Assembly: GCA_012839865.1 (NCBI GenBank)
Contig: DUMO01000063.1
Location: 1 to 64,000, forward strand
DNA length: 64,000 nt
Origin: Clostridiaceae bacterium
GTDB taxonomy: Bacteria > Bacillota > Clostridia > CAYPLH01 > DUMO01
Direction of reading: 5' to 3'
A program made the position numbers and the translations under genes. Shown piece after piece: positions 16,533 through 25,507 of the stretch. Positions within the stretch are counted from its first letter, which is position 1, and every line of letters begins with the position of its first letter. The notes beneath the pieces were generated by a model. That model made no database searches, was not told the origin of the DNA, and saw only the letters and a program-made list of their open reading frames with translations.

Positions 16533-17195
16533 CTATCCCTTTATCATTGAAATTATTTTTTCCGCTACTTCCAAAGCTGACATATTTGTGGTATCAATTT
16601 CTACAGCATCATCGGCTTTTTTAAGTGGTGCCATTTTCCTTGTGCTGTCATTTTTATCTCTATATTCAATATCATTTTTTACTGCTTCCAAAGAAATATC
16701 CTTAACTCCTTTGGAAATCATTTCATTATATCTTCGTTTTGCTCTTTCTTCAGGTGTCGCAGTCAGAAAAATTTTATACTCGGCATCAGGAAGTACATAA
16801 GTGCCTATATCCCTTCCGTCCATAACTATACCGTTTTCTCTGGCTATCTCCCTCTGAAGCTCTACCAGCTTCAGTCTTACCTCGAGTATGACAGCTACAT
16901 CGGAAGCTCCCACAGACACTTCCTTGCTCCTGATAAGGTCTGTAACATCCTCTCCATCAAGATACATCCTTTGCGTATCTTTGTCAAACAAAACTTTTAA
17001 ATTAATGTTTTCCATTAATTGAGAAATTTTACTTCTGTCCCGGGTATCAATGCCGCTTCTGATAGCTTTAAGAGCTACAGTCCTGTACATGGCACCTGTA
17101 TCCAGATACCTTATGTTCAGCCTTTCTGAAATTATCTTTGCGATTGTGCTTTTGCCGGCACCTGCCGGTCCGTCGATGGCAATTCTGATCTTCAT
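16533..17195 (-). CDS. cmk: Cytidylate (CMP/dCMP) kinase
   Basis: A 220-residue cytoplasmic enzyme phosphorylating CMP and dCMP with ATP. The Walker A loop GPAGAGKST is at about residues 8-16, followed by the YLDTGAMYR block, the CMP-binding MDGRDIGTYV segment and the RRYNEM lid. ATG 17195 is chosen; a TTG one codon upstream (17198) has slightly better spacing from GGAGG and cannot be excluded. It begins a few bases after the aroH stop and is followed closely by plsC. Confidence 0.94.
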   Translation of the reverse strand: MKIRIAIDGPAGAGKSTIAKIISERLNIRYLDTGAMYRTVALKAIRSGIDTRDRSKISQLMENINLKVLFDKDTQRMYLDGEDVTDLIRSKEVSVGASDVAVILEVRLKLVELQREIARENGIVMDGRDIGTYVLPDAEYKIFLTATPEERAKRRYNEMISKGVKDISLEAVKNDIEYRDKNDSTRKMAPLKKADDAVEIDTTNMSALEVAEKIISMIKG

Positions 17196-17200
17196 CAAGC

Positions 17201-17566
17201 TTATTCCTCCGTAATGTCAGGCCGCAAACACTTTGCACCTTCAAGATAAACGTGGCGCATATCTGTTTTTGCCTTCATGGTATTTATATGTATCAACACT
17301 CTTATACATTTTTCGAGGCTTCCCGGCACTTTCATTTCACGCATGCACATGAGGGGCACGTCCACAATACCCATCTGCCTTACTGCTGCAGCAGGGTAAG
17401 CTGCGGTTATATCATCGGTGACAGTAAAAATTATACTAATAATATCTTCATGTTTCAATGAGTTTTTTGTGATAATTTGACTAATGAGTTTTTGTGTTTG
17501 GGAAAAAATATCAGATTCTGTATTGCTGTCAACTGTAATTGCACCTCTTATAGCTCTTACATACAT
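17201..17566 (-). CDS. aroH: Monofunctional chorismate mutase, AroH class
   Basis: A 121-residue enzyme converting chorismate to prephenate for phenylalanine and tyrosine synthesis. The start MYVRAIRGAITV, the central TVTDDITAAYPAAAVRQMG and the VPLMCMREM strand are characteristic of the trimeric Bacillus AroH fold, with the conserved active-site Arg in IRGA and RQMG. GGAGG lies 8 nt before ATG 17566. It lies upstream of cmk with a 5-nt gap and 16 nt downstream of the hutP-like gene. Confidence 0.93.
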   Translation of the reverse strand: MYVRAIRGAITVDSNTESDIFSQTQKLISQIITKNSLKHEDIISIIFTVTDDITAAYPAAAVRQMGIVDVPLMCMREMKVPGSLEKCIRVLIHINTMKAKTDMRHVYLEGAKCLRPDITEE

Positions 17567-17582
17567 ACAAGCAGCCTCCTGT

Positions 17583-18023
17583 TTATACGACCCTGTGGCC
17601 TAATCCTACAGATACTTCGTTTAAATGCAGAAGGCCGATGCCAAAAAATATGGCAACCGAAACATGATCATTATGACGTGCTATGCCTATTTTCCCTCCA
17701 ACATTCAGTCCGAGGGCTTTCGGCATTATCTGCGTCAGAGCTTCCCTGGTGGCACCCGCAACAGCACCTTCTTCTGCATGGCTGCCTTCTATGACACCTT
17801 CTCTTTTGGCAGACACAACAGAGCGCTCAATTATTTTCATAATGGAAGAAATGAACTCTCCGCCGCAATCTACTGCAGCCGTTCTGATGCCCTTAGCCAA
17901 AAACTCCGCCTGAAGTCTTTTTTCTTCAGCCCGGCTGGCGGTAAGAACCATTTTTATTGCTGCAGCTGCAATATCCTTGCTTCCCAAAGGATCTTTATTT
18001 TCCAAATAATTATACTCGTCCAT
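17583..18023 (-). CDS. hutP: HutP family RNA-binding antiterminator
   Basis: A 146-residue protein matching HutP over its length, with the conserved HAEEGAVAGATREAL helix and the core GLNVGGKIGIAR followed by VAIFFGIGLLHLNEVSVGLGHR, which carries metal- and histidine-linked residues. In Bacillus HutP binds the hut leader RNA with L-histidine and Mg2+ to prevent termination. No hut genes are in this window; the gene sits before aroH and cmk, so its RNA target here is unknown. GGGGTAGAAT precedes ATG 18023. Confidence 0.9.
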   Translation of the reverse strand: MDEYNYLENKDPLGSKDIAAAAIKMVLTASRAEEKRLQAEFLAKGIRTAAVDCGGEFISSIMKIIERSVVSAKREGVIEGSHAEEGAVAGATREALTQIMPKALGLNVGGKIGIARHNDHVSVAIFFGIGLLHLNEVSVGLGHRVV

Positions 18024-18096
18024 ATTCTACCCCTTATTATAACTACCTGCACTTTATTAATTATATAGTAATATTTGCAATAAAACAATATTTCAT

Positions 18097-18585
18097 TTAT
18101 TTCATCCTGACCTTTGCGAGGATGCTGACTCCCTTTTTTGTCGCAACCTGTTTGCTTAGCAAAGCACTGTCCAGGTTTTCAGAGACTTTCCTTATTGCAA
18201 CAATTTTCCCCTCTCCTGAGGAACTTGCATCAATCTCGACTATATCGCCGTTTTTAACCTTTAGGACTACAAATTTGTTGTCAAAGGAACCGGCAAAACT
18301 TCCATTCAGCAAAACATGAATGTCTTCCCTGCTTTCCTCCCCCAAAATCTCAACAACCAGTTCTCCTTCCTCATAAAGGTATTCCTCTACACCCAGTAAA
18401 GCGCCTTCCATATCCCTGTTTTTTAAAAAAACAGAACTCAGACCGGGAAAGTGAAATACAATTTGGACAAGCATCAAAATTAAAAAAAATACAATAAAAA
18501 ACCCAGTTAGGCTTCTTTCAATCTTTTCTTCAGAAAATACCGGTTTTAAGTTCCTTAAAGCAATATTTTCAAACAGAAACTTCAC
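18097..18585 (-). CDS. Small single-pass membrane protein of unknown function
   Basis: About 162 residues with one N-terminal transmembrane segment (LTGFFIVFFLILMLVQIVF) and a beta-rich domain of about 100 residues expected outside the membrane (EGELVVEILGEES, VVLKVKNGDIVEIDASS). GTG 18585 is chosen because GGAGG lies 7 nt before it; ATG 18606 overlaps the stop of the upstream oxidoreductase gene and gives a product seven residues longer. Tight coupling to that gene implies shared transcription. No family was recognised. Confidence 0.65.
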   Translation of the reverse strand: MKFLFENIALRNLKPVFSEEKIERSLTGFFIVFFLILMLVQIVFHFPGLSSVFLKNRDMEGALLGVEEYLYEEGELVVEILGEESREDIHVLLNGSFAGSFDNKFVVLKVKNGDIVEIDASSSGEGKIVAIRKVSENLDSALLSKQVATKKGVSILAKVRMK

Positions 18586-18605
18586 AATCATTCCTCCATG
18601 GAACA

Positions 18606-19841
18606 TCAGTCTTTGGCATTGATGCCTGCCATATATCCCGTCGAAAAGGCTATGGTCAAGTTGAACCCACCGGTATAGCCATCCAGATCAAGGACTTCCC
18701 CGGCTACATAAAGCCCTTTGACGAGTTTTGATTCCATTGTTCCCGGGTTTATTTCATCAACCGACACTCCCCCTGCGGTAACAATTGCTTCTTTCAAGGA
18801 ACGGGAGTTACTGACGGTCAGAGTCAGTTCTTTCATCAATCTGATCATATTCCGCCTTTCTTCTTTTGTTATCTGATTGACGGGCTTATCTTCCGGTATC
18901 CCTGACAATTGTATAAACACCAGTATCATTTTTTTAGGCAGCAAATCATCTAGGGAGTTTTTAAACTGTTTTCTTGAATACTTTTCAAAATCCCTTTGTA
19001 TTCTTTTGTCAAGGGTTTCTTCATTAAGGGCAGGCTTTAAGTCTATTATCAGTTTTATATCTCTGTAACCGTAATCCAGAAGATGCCTGCTTCCGCTTAA
19101 AATTACCGGTCCCGAGACTCCGAAGTGGGTAAACAGCATTTCACCGAAATCAGAATATATATTTTTATTTAGGGAATTACGGAATACAACCTTTACGTTT
19201 TTTAATGAAAGCCCCTGCAAATCTCTGACCCATCCCTCGGAAGTTTCCAGCGGTACCAGGGAAGGTCTCGGGGGTATTATTGTATGGCCCAGCCGGGAAA
19301 GTATTTTATAACCGTCTCCCGTTGATCCGGTTCCCGGGTAACTTGCACCTCCTGTAGTAAGAATAATCCTGTCACAATTAATTATTTCCTCTTTTTCAGT
19401 CTTTACACCCCATACCCTGCCATCACGGCACAATATTTCAGATATGGCCGTGTTATACAATACCTTTACTCCTGCCTGGTGTACAAAATTTTTCAGTACA
19501 GCCACCACATCACTTGACTTGTCGGATTCAGGAAAAACTCTTCCGCCTCTTTCAATCTTGGTCTTAAGACCACGGCTTTCAAAAAAGTCAATAATGTCCT
19601 TGTTGGAAAATGTGTAGAAAGACGAATATAAAAAATTCCCATTGCCGGGAATATTATTAATCAAATCATCAATATCACAGTTGTTTGTAATGTTGCATCT
19701 GCCTTTTCCGGTTATCAGCAGCTTTTTTCCAAGAATATTGTTTTTTTCGCAAATTATCACTTCATTATCAGGTCCGGAAGCGCTGCCTGCCGCCATAAGC
19801 CCTGCAGCACCCCCTCCTATGACCACTATACGTTTTGTCAT
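18606..19841 (-). CDS. NAD(P)/FAD-dependent oxidoreductase, HI0933/BaiN-like family
   Basis: A 411-residue flavoprotein of the HI0933 family. The N-terminal FAD-binding loop is VIGGGAAGLMAAG (about 6-18), GRCNITNN follows near residue 50, TGGASYPGTGSTGDGY lies near 165, and the C-terminal FAD contact is GLYVAGEVLDLDGYTGGFNLTIAFSTG. The reaction of most members is not established; BaiN reduces bile-acid intermediates, which should not be assumed here. GGAGG precedes ATG 19841. Its stop overlaps the possible start of the downstream membrane protein gene. Confidence 0.85.
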   Translation of the reverse strand: MTKRIVVIGGGAAGLMAAGSASGPDNEVIICEKNNILGKKLLITGKGRCNITNNCDIDDLINNIPGNGNFLYSSFYTFSNKDIIDFFESRGLKTKIERGGRVFPESDKSSDVVAVLKNFVHQAGVKVLYNTAISEILCRDGRVWGVKTEKEEIINCDRIILTTGGASYPGTGSTGDGYKILSRLGHTIIPPRPSLVPLETSEGWVRDLQGLSLKNVKVVFRNSLNKNIYSDFGEMLFTHFGVSGPVILSGSRHLLDYGYRDIKLIIDLKPALNEETLDKRIQRDFEKYSRKQFKNSLDDLLPKKMILVFIQLSGIPEDKPVNQITKEERRNMIRLMKELTLTVSNSRSLKEAIVTAGGVSVDEINPGTMESKLVKGLYVAGEVLDLDGYTGGFNLTIAFSTGYMAGINAKD

Positions 19842-19908
19842 TTATTACCTCCGGTAAAAGTGAATTATATTGCTTGGAAATACGGGTCTTATAAAAAAAG
19901 TGGCTGCT

Positions 19909-19978
19909 GTACCGGCCCCCTTCCTGGCAATACAAATCATGTGGCATAAGTCAACTTTAATAATCGCTTTGCCGGTAC
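19909..19978 (-). repeat. Inverted repeat downstream of the RpiR-type gene
   Basis: TGTACCGGC and GCCGGTACA (9-bp arms) with a loop of about 54 nt. On the minus strand the second arm is followed within about 8 nt by a T7 run. It may act as a terminator for the RpiR-type gene, though the loop is long. Confidence 0.3.
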
Positions 19979-20057
19979 ACCTTCAGGGTTATCCAAACCT
20001 CCACTGCCTTGTTGTTCCATTTTAAATCAATATATGGAACTGCTTTCATGTTTTGGA

Positions 20058-20927
20058 TTAATCATTACTTATATTATCTGTCTTTTCATAAACATTGTAT
20101 TCATCCCATATGGCTTCCAGGTTTGTAAGGGTTTCATACAACTGTTCCTTCCTGCTCATGCCAACTGCCACAATTAACGCATTTATTACACTTAAGGGTG
20201 CCACCAGGGAATCTGCAAATGAAGCCATATCGCTTCTGGCAAACAAAACCAGGTCTGCAAAAGGTACTATGGGTGATTTGCCGCTATCGGTTATGGCAAT
20301 ACATACAGCACCTTTATTTTTTGCAAACTGCATTGCTTTAACTGTTCTTTTCGAGTACCTTGGGAATGTAATACCTAACAGTACATCATCCGAAGACGCT
20401 CTTAATATTTGCTCAAGCATTTCGCTTTCACTTGCTGCATGCAAAAGCTTGACATTGTCAAAAATCAGGTTGAAGTAAAAACTCAAAAAAACGGCAAGTG
20501 AAGCCGAACTTCTTACTCCTATAATATAAATTCTTTTTGCGTTCAAAATTGCCTTAACCACATTTTTGAAGTTTTCCTGGTCAATACTTTGCAAAGTCTC
20601 TTTAATTTTTATTATGTCTGATTGCAAAATGCTTTTAAGAACATTGCTTTCATCAATAATATTGGTGGATACTTCCATTCTCTGTACTGAAGTTAATTTA
20701 CTTTTTATAAGTTCCTGCAGCATTTTTTGCAGTTCCGGGTACCCGTCAAATCCCAGGGCCGTTGCAAACCTGACTACAGTCGATTCACTAACTCCCGCAG
20801 CTTCTCCAAGTTTGGATGCAGTCATAAACGCTGCTTTATCATAATGATCTATTAAGTACTGGGCAATGCGTTTTTGCCTTTTGCTTAATTCCGGCATTTT
20901 TCTTTCGACTATTTTCAATAAATTCAT
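20058..20927 (-). CDS. MurR/RpiR family transcriptional regulator
   Basis: A 289-residue regulator. The N-terminal helix-turn-helix of the RpiR family spans about residues 1-77 (ASKLGEAAGVSESTVVRFATALGF) and the C-terminal SIS phosphosugar-binding domain spans about 125-255 (IYIIGVRSSASLAVFL, ITFPRYSKRTVKAM, AITDSGKSPI). These proteins sense phosphorylated sugars, often amino sugars, and control their catabolism. GGGAG is 7 nt before ATG 20927. No sugar catabolic gene is adjacent, so its target is unknown. Confidence 0.9.
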   Translation of the reverse strand: MNLLKIVERKMPELSKRQKRIAQYLIDHYDKAAFMTASKLGEAAGVSESTVVRFATALGFDGYPELQKMLQELIKSKLTSVQRMEVSTNIIDESNVLKSILQSDIIKIKETLQSIDQENFKNVVKAILNAKRIYIIGVRSSASLAVFLSFYFNLIFDNVKLLHAASESEMLEQILRASSDDVLLGITFPRYSKRTVKAMQFAKNKGAVCIAITDSGKSPIVPFADLVLFARSDMASFADSLVAPLSVINALIVAVGMSRKEQLYETLTNLEAIWDEYNVYEKTDNISND

Positions 20928-21043
20928 GAAAGCACTCCCTTAGAGCCAGGATGTAAAAAAACACCCAAAAATTTAAAAATCAAACTTTGTTAATTTGTTC
21001 CATGATACTTTTCAGGGTCTACCTTTAACTCTCTTTTAAAACT

Positions 21044-21136
21044 TTATTTTGAGAAAAATATCATACCTATAATAGATATAACCACCATACCAATTCCAAT
21101 TCCAAGTATAACACTTTTTAAGTCAAAATTCTTCAT
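21044..21136 (-). CDS. 30-residue membrane microprotein
   Basis: A 30-codon frame from ATG 21136: a short charged head (MKNFDLKS) and one hydrophobic helix (VILGIGIGMVVISIIGMIFF) ending SK. GGGGAGG lies 12 nt before the ATG, slightly far. It sits 146 nt after the SwrB-like gene at the end of the fla/che operon. The glycine-rich helix and clean ribosome site support a real small protein, but there is no homology evidence. Confidence 0.55.
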   Translation of the reverse strand: MKNFDLKSVILGIGIGMVVISIIGMIFFSK

Positions 21137-21282
21137 TGTCTTTTTAAACCTCCCCTGTAAAAGCGACGGTTTTTACATATCCCGGAATAAACCATTGAAT
21201 GAAAAAAGCGGCAGAAACCTGAAAACACAAGCCTACATTAACTTTCCACCTTTTGCAAAAGAATGATGCAGAATAGTCTTTC

Positions 21283-21990
21283 CTACCTGTGTAAATCAAG
21301 TATGAGTTGAATTTCTCCTCTGCCCATATTGAGATTTCTGGCAATTTCAATTTCACTCATGCCTTTTTCTGAAAGGGCTAAAACTTTCTTATATGTTGGG
21401 TTTGTTATTTTGCTGGCTGATTTCTTATTCTTTTCTTTATGTGTATCTTTAGCTTGTGGATTTTTTGCTTTTTCATACAGCTTTTGTGCTTGCTGATAGG
21501 CAGCCACAGGACTGTTTGAAGCAAACTTTTCCGTATTGCTCAAAGCAGCTTCGATTGATTCAGTATCAATGGAACGCTTAATAACAGTATTGTTTAAAAT
21601 CACCGCATCCTCGTCATGAAGATTCCCGGAAGTATCTCCATAATCCATATTGGCTGATTGCCCGGGGGTATTCGGATTTTTCAAATCTCCTGCTGAATTT
21701 CCGTTTTCCAGCTCTGCCTGAATCTTTGAATACTTGCTGTTGAATACTTCCAGTGTTTGATTAAGCAAAGTATTTTTCTGGTCTGCCTTTGAAAATATGT
21801 ATTCAGATAATTTGTTGAGCTCTTCAATCATTAGGTCCGCATCTTCTATTAAATCCATAAGCTCTTGTTTCTTTTCATCAAAAACCGTAGAGCTTACCTT
21901 TAATTTTTTCCAGTCTGCCAAGACCATGAAAAATGCTGCAAATATCATTGCTGAGCCTATAAGTATGGTTACTGCATAAAACTGATTCAT
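21283..21990 (-). CDS. SwrB-like membrane-anchored protein (DUF6115-like)
   Basis: A 235-residue protein with an N-terminal transmembrane helix (YAVTILIGSAMIFAAFFMVLA), a coiled-coil at about 35-95, a low-complexity Asn/Asp-rich linker, and a C-terminal helix-turn-helix-like segment (YKKVLALSEKGMSEIEIARNLNMGRGEIQLILDL). This architecture and its place just downstream of sigD match SwrB/YlxL, which in Bacillus promotes flagellar type III export activation. GAGGTG precedes ATG 21990. The assignment to SwrB is by layout and position; sequence identity could not be measured. Confidence 0.6.
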   Translation of the reverse strand: MNQFYAVTILIGSAMIFAAFFMVLADWKKLKVSSTVFDEKKQELMDLIEDADLMIEELNKLSEYIFSKADQKNTLLNQTLEVFNSKYSKIQAELENGNSAGDLKNPNTPGQSANMDYGDTSGNLHDEDAVILNNTVIKRSIDTESIEAALSNTEKFASNSPVAAYQQAQKLYEKAKNPQAKDTHKEKNKKSASKITNPTYKKVLALSEKGMSEIEIARNLNMGRGEIQLILDLHR

Positions 21991-22052
21991 GAAAAATCAC
22001 CTCTTCACTATGTTGCCGTATGCACCAGGAATGCTGTTCATCTTGTGAATAT

Positions 22053-22385
22053 TTACAGCCTTATATCCAATCTGGCTCCACTTTCACCTTGTACTTTTTT
22101 ATCCTGCCTATACATTTCAGATTGCTTTTTATTCCGGTTTCCTTTTTGCTTCCCGTTGTCTTTTGAATATTTATTCCTTTCATTTTCTTTTTCTGAATGA
22201 ATAATCATTTTTTCAATATTTTTGGGGTTATATACCTGCTTCATTTCATTTTCAGCCTTCTTTTGTACACTAATCGCCTGATTCTGCCGTATGGCCATGG
22301 TTCTTGAAAGCTCCTCACTATTTACCTTTGAGGCTTCCAGAGACCTTGGAACTGCAACCTGCATGTCAATAGGTTTTATGGGCAT
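22053..22385 (-). CDS. Conserved-looking 110-residue hydrophilic protein, unknown
   Basis: A 110-residue protein very rich in Lys, Asn, Gln and Glu, without hydrophobic segments; it starts MPIKPIDMQVAVPRS and ends GESGARLDIRL. The middle (about 60-100) looks disordered. AAGGATG precedes ATG 22385. It lies between fapA and the swrB-like gene in the same direction, so a flagellar or export-related role is likely by position only. Confidence 0.6.
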   Translation of the reverse strand: MPIKPIDMQVAVPRSLEASKVNSEELSRTMAIRQNQAISVQKKAENEMKQVYNPKNIEKMIIHSEKENERNKYSKDNGKQKGNRNKKQSEMYRQDKKVQGESGARLDIRL

Positions 22386-22460
22386 AAAACCACATCCTTG
22401 TTACTTTTTTTAAAACAGGATTCTTCCCGGCTTGAACCTTGATTAGCCAATCTAAAACCG

Positions 22461-24092
22461 TTACTTTCTATAAGGTCCAATCCTTATATCGGCACCATCC
22501 CGGTACAGGGTGCAAAACTGCAGGTTTTCCTTTACAAACATCTTGCAGGAGCCTATGGTCACGCTGGTTCCCGGGTATAAGAAGTTGTAAACACTGATGG
22601 TGCCCCGTGCTTCTTCCTGCATTTTCTCTTCTATCTCAGCAATTTCAGATTTTATCACATTTAGCCGGCTATTTAGAAAAATTCTTGTTCTTATACTTTT
22701 TGAAAGCATTTCAGACTTTTCCGGAGGTAGCGGGCCTATACCTTGCAATTTTTGCAGCAGTTCAATAACCTGTGAAGTCTTCTTTAAGTCACTCTGTATC
22801 TGGGCTGATTCGTCACGCAAAGCTTTGTACCTTTCTTTAAGATTTGGATCCATGCCTACCTCAATTTCAGTAGCAGTTGCCATAATGGACCCAATAACCT
22901 TGGCAGATATTGCTTTTCCTGCTTTTGCAGATCCACCGACTAAAAGGCCTTTCCTTCCGGAAAGTTCAATCCTGTTCCCGCACCGGACCTGACTGTGCAT
23001 TATAGCATCAGCCTTTATATTGTTTCTTGCATTAACAGTGCTGTTTTCTATATAGGTTGATACAACATCCCCGCCGGCTTCAAGGTATCCTTTGCCCAAT
23101 CCGTGCACACCTCTTCTGATAATTATATCAGCCCCGGCCTTAATTACAGCTCCTTCCACAACACCCCATACTTCCACAAAACCGCCGGCTTCAATTTCAA
23201 AACCGGATAATACATTGCCCCGGACCACAACATTTCCGATAAATTTGATGTTGCCTGTAGAATTATCCACATCCGCCGGTACCTCATAGGTTGCAAAAAC
23301 ACTTACCTTCCCGTCAAGGTATTGTACCTGTCCGTCTATTGAAGCAATAAGCGACAGTTCATCTTCACTTAATTCGACATTTTTACCTTTTGGTATCTTA
23401 ACCTTTTTACCGTTTAAAGCTTTAAGAGTATTACCGGTGACTGTTTTGCCCGGTATCCCTTCTGTCGGAGGAACAATCGTGCATAATTTTTGGCCTTTGG
23501 TTACAGTTTCAATTATGTTTAGATTTCTGAAATCAACATTGCCGTCTTCCAGGATTATAGGCGTGTAATTCCTGTTTAAGTCAAAATGGAATATTACTTT
23601 GCCATCCCTGCCGTTGACCGGCGGATCACCTTCAGCAACCAAAACATTTGTGTCATATACCGGGTTTTGGCCTAAGTCCTGGATGACTTCTTTTTTGATT
23701 CCATGGACAACCCCCTCTGATGAAAGAAGTTTTAAGAGGTCATCCTCTCCCAGGGGTTTTCCTCCTTCAGGTCTTGAAAGTACTACGAATGCCTGCATTT
23801 TATCAAGGCTGAGAATTATTTTTGCTGTCGCGTCTCTAATAATTCCCGGCTTTTCATATGTAACAATCTTTACCGGCTTGGAATTTGAACTTTTTATTGC
23901 ATCAATAATAACTTCTCTTTCATAATTTTTAATCCCTTTATATAACAGCTTGCTTATTATTTCATTAACTTCGGCGCTTAATTCACTTTTTTGAGAATTA
24001 AATACAGTAAGGTATACTCCGTCATCTTTGAAATCCAAACTATAAGTAGCCTTGTTATCCGAAAAAAAATTGTTGCTTGTGTGTTCTGGCAT
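22461..24092 (-). CDS. FapA family (DUF342) protein
   Basis: A 543-residue soluble protein of the FapA/DUF342 family, named after Vibrio FapA, a flagellar polar assembly protein. The N-terminal 170 residues are mixed alpha/beta, the centre (about 200-390) is a right-handed beta-helix with turns such as VVRGNVLSGFEIEAGGFVEVWGVVEGA, followed by a coiled coil (about 420-505). GGGGAG precedes ATG 24092. It follows sigD in the fla/che operon, as is common in Clostridia. The molecular role in Gram-positives is not established. Confidence 0.8.
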   Translation of the reverse strand: MPEHTSNNFFSDNKATYSLDFKDDGVYLTVFNSQKSELSAEVNEIISKLLYKGIKNYEREVIIDAIKSSNSKPVKIVTYEKPGIIRDATAKIILSLDKMQAFVVLSRPEGGKPLGEDDLLKLLSSEGVVHGIKKEVIQDLGQNPVYDTNVLVAEGDPPVNGRDGKVIFHFDLNRNYTPIILEDGNVDFRNLNIIETVTKGQKLCTIVPPTEGIPGKTVTGNTLKALNGKKVKIPKGKNVELSEDELSLIASIDGQVQYLDGKVSVFATYEVPADVDNSTGNIKFIGNVVVRGNVLSGFEIEAGGFVEVWGVVEGAVIKAGADIIIRRGVHGLGKGYLEAGGDVVSTYIENSTVNARNNIKADAIMHSQVRCGNRIELSGRKGLLVGGSAKAGKAISAKVIGSIMATATEIEVGMDPNLKERYKALRDESAQIQSDLKKTSQVIELLQKLQGIGPLPPEKSEMLSKSIRTRIFLNSRLNVIKSEIAEIEEKMQEEARGTISVYNFLYPGTSVTIGSCKMFVKENLQFCTLYRDGADIRIGPYRK

Positions 24093-24265
24093 CGTTATCT
24101 CCCCTCACATTTTTTGCGGGTGCTTTGCTTTCCATATACAGCTTTGGTTATTCAGGAAATCATAAGCATTTTTGGTTTGGACATGCTCGCATTCTCTTTG
24201 TTACTATACATCATGGTATAGGGCAATGAAAATCCACCGAAGTTTAAAAGTGCTTAGTTAATATT

Positions 24266-25033
24266 TCAGCCATTCAGCAATGTCCTGTGCCTGTTTATTT
24301 TCCCTTTCAGCCTAAATAACGCCTTTGTATGCAACTGCGAAATTCTTGATTCGGATACCTTCATTACTTCACTTATCTCTTTAAGTGTCAATTCTTCAAA
24401 ATAATAAAGCGAAATTACCACTTTTTCCTTCTCTGGGAGATTATCAATCGCTTCACTTAGAATATCTCTCATTTCTACAATCTCAATATAGCTGTCCGGT
24501 TGGGTTTCCCAATCTATGCTATCAGATTTTACTCCCGATTCATTGCATTGCTCCAGGTATTCTTCCAGAGATATGGGATTTGATGAGTTAACACTGTTTA
24601 GTATTTTATAATACTCTTTTAGAGAAACACCCATTCTCTTTGCCACCTCAATGTCGGTAGCAGGCCTTCCGGTTTCAATTTCTATCATGGTGAAAGCGCT
24701 TTCCAGTTCTTTGCCTTTTTGCCGGATTGATCTTGGGGCCCAGTCCATTTCCCTGATGCTGTCCAATATTGCGCCTCTGATTCTGAGGGAAGCATAAGTT
24801 TCAAATTTGACCCCCTTATTTATATCGAACTTGTCTATGGCATCTATTAATCCAAAAACTCCAAAACCAATAAGGTCATCATATTCTACGTTGGAGCCAA
24901 AGTATATGCTAAGTCTTCCGGCGACATATTTTATAAGATAGGAATATTCTATGATTAATCTATCTCTTATGGATTGATCCCTGCATTTTGCATATTGCTT
25001 CCACAGCTCAATTTTTTCTTCGGTGGATAACAT
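24266..25033 (-). CDS. sigD: RNA polymerase sigma factor for flagellar genes (SigD/FliA)
   Basis: A 255-residue sigma-70 family protein of the FliA/WhiG group. Region 2 includes YDDLIGFGVFGLIDAIDKFD and the -10 recognition segment FETYASLRIRGAILDSIREMDW; region 4 contains LPEKEKVVISLYYFEELTLKEISEVM with the helix-turn-helix VSESRISQLHTKAL. It directs transcription of late flagellar, motility and chemotaxis genes. ATG 25033 is chosen (GGGGTG nearby); GTG 25045 would add four residues. As in Bacillus it closes the fla/che operon, so its level depends on read-through of a very long transcript. Confidence 0.93.
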   Translation of the reverse strand: MLSTEEKIELWKQYAKCRDQSIRDRLIIEYSYLIKYVAGRLSIYFGSNVEYDDLIGFGVFGLIDAIDKFDINKGVKFETYASLRIRGAILDSIREMDWAPRSIRQKGKELESAFTMIEIETGRPATDIEVAKRMGVSLKEYYKILNSVNSSNPISLEEYLEQCNESGVKSDSIDWETQPDSYIEIVEMRDILSEAIDNLPEKEKVVISLYYFEELTLKEISEVMKVSESRISQLHTKALFRLKGKINRHRTLLNG

Positions 25034-25048
25034 AATACACCCCACACA

Positions 25049-25474
25049 TTATTTCTTTTGTACTTTGTAGTTAATTATATCATTTAAATCCCATGGGGAA
25101 AATTCATCCTTCATATTAATCTCAGGCTTCTCAGTATCTGTTTCTTCCTGAACTTTGATATTACTGCCTGCAACAGGTTCATCGTTGTCATCCATCCTGG
25201 GCCTGTAAAAAACCGGTGGCACTTTGCTGCCTGATTCCCCGCTGACAGTTTGACCAGATAGTTTTTCAACACTTTTCTTTTTTTCCGCTATTTCTTTTTC
25301 CAGTTGTTCTACAATTTTTGTATAAAAGATGCCTGCTACGAAAAATACGGCCAGACTTACCGTCATTCTCACATATACTGTCTGTACATCAACCCCTTTA
25401 TAATAACTAACCAATCCGACCAACATAGCAACTATAAAAGCTATTATAAAAGGCAGTTTTTTTATGTATGCCAT
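25049..25474 (-). CDS. Two-helix membrane protein in the che-sigD interval, unknown
   Basis: A 141-residue protein with two N-terminal transmembrane helices (LPFIIAFIVAMLVGLVSYY and MTVSLAVFFVAGIFYTKIV) and an acidic, probably cytoplasmic tail (about 60-141) that ends SPWDLNDIINYKVQKK. GGAGG precedes ATG 25474. It is placed between cheD and sigD, 33 and 15 nt from them, so it is part of the operon. No family was recognised. Confidence 0.7.
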   Translation of the reverse strand: MAYIKKLPFIIAFIVAMLVGLVSYYKGVDVQTVYVRMTVSLAVFFVAGIFYTKIVEQLEKEIAEKKKSVEKLSGQTVSGESGSKVPPVFYRPRMDDNDEPVAGSNIKVQEETDTEKPEINMKDEFSPWDLNDIINYKVQKK

Positions 25475-25507
25475 TTATGTCTCCTCCAATGGTTGGGTTA
25501 TATTCAA

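Noticed and set aside
24093-24265. Possible 20-codon peptide after sigD
   Set aside because: The frame has no ribosome site and no clear hydrophobic or conserved pattern.
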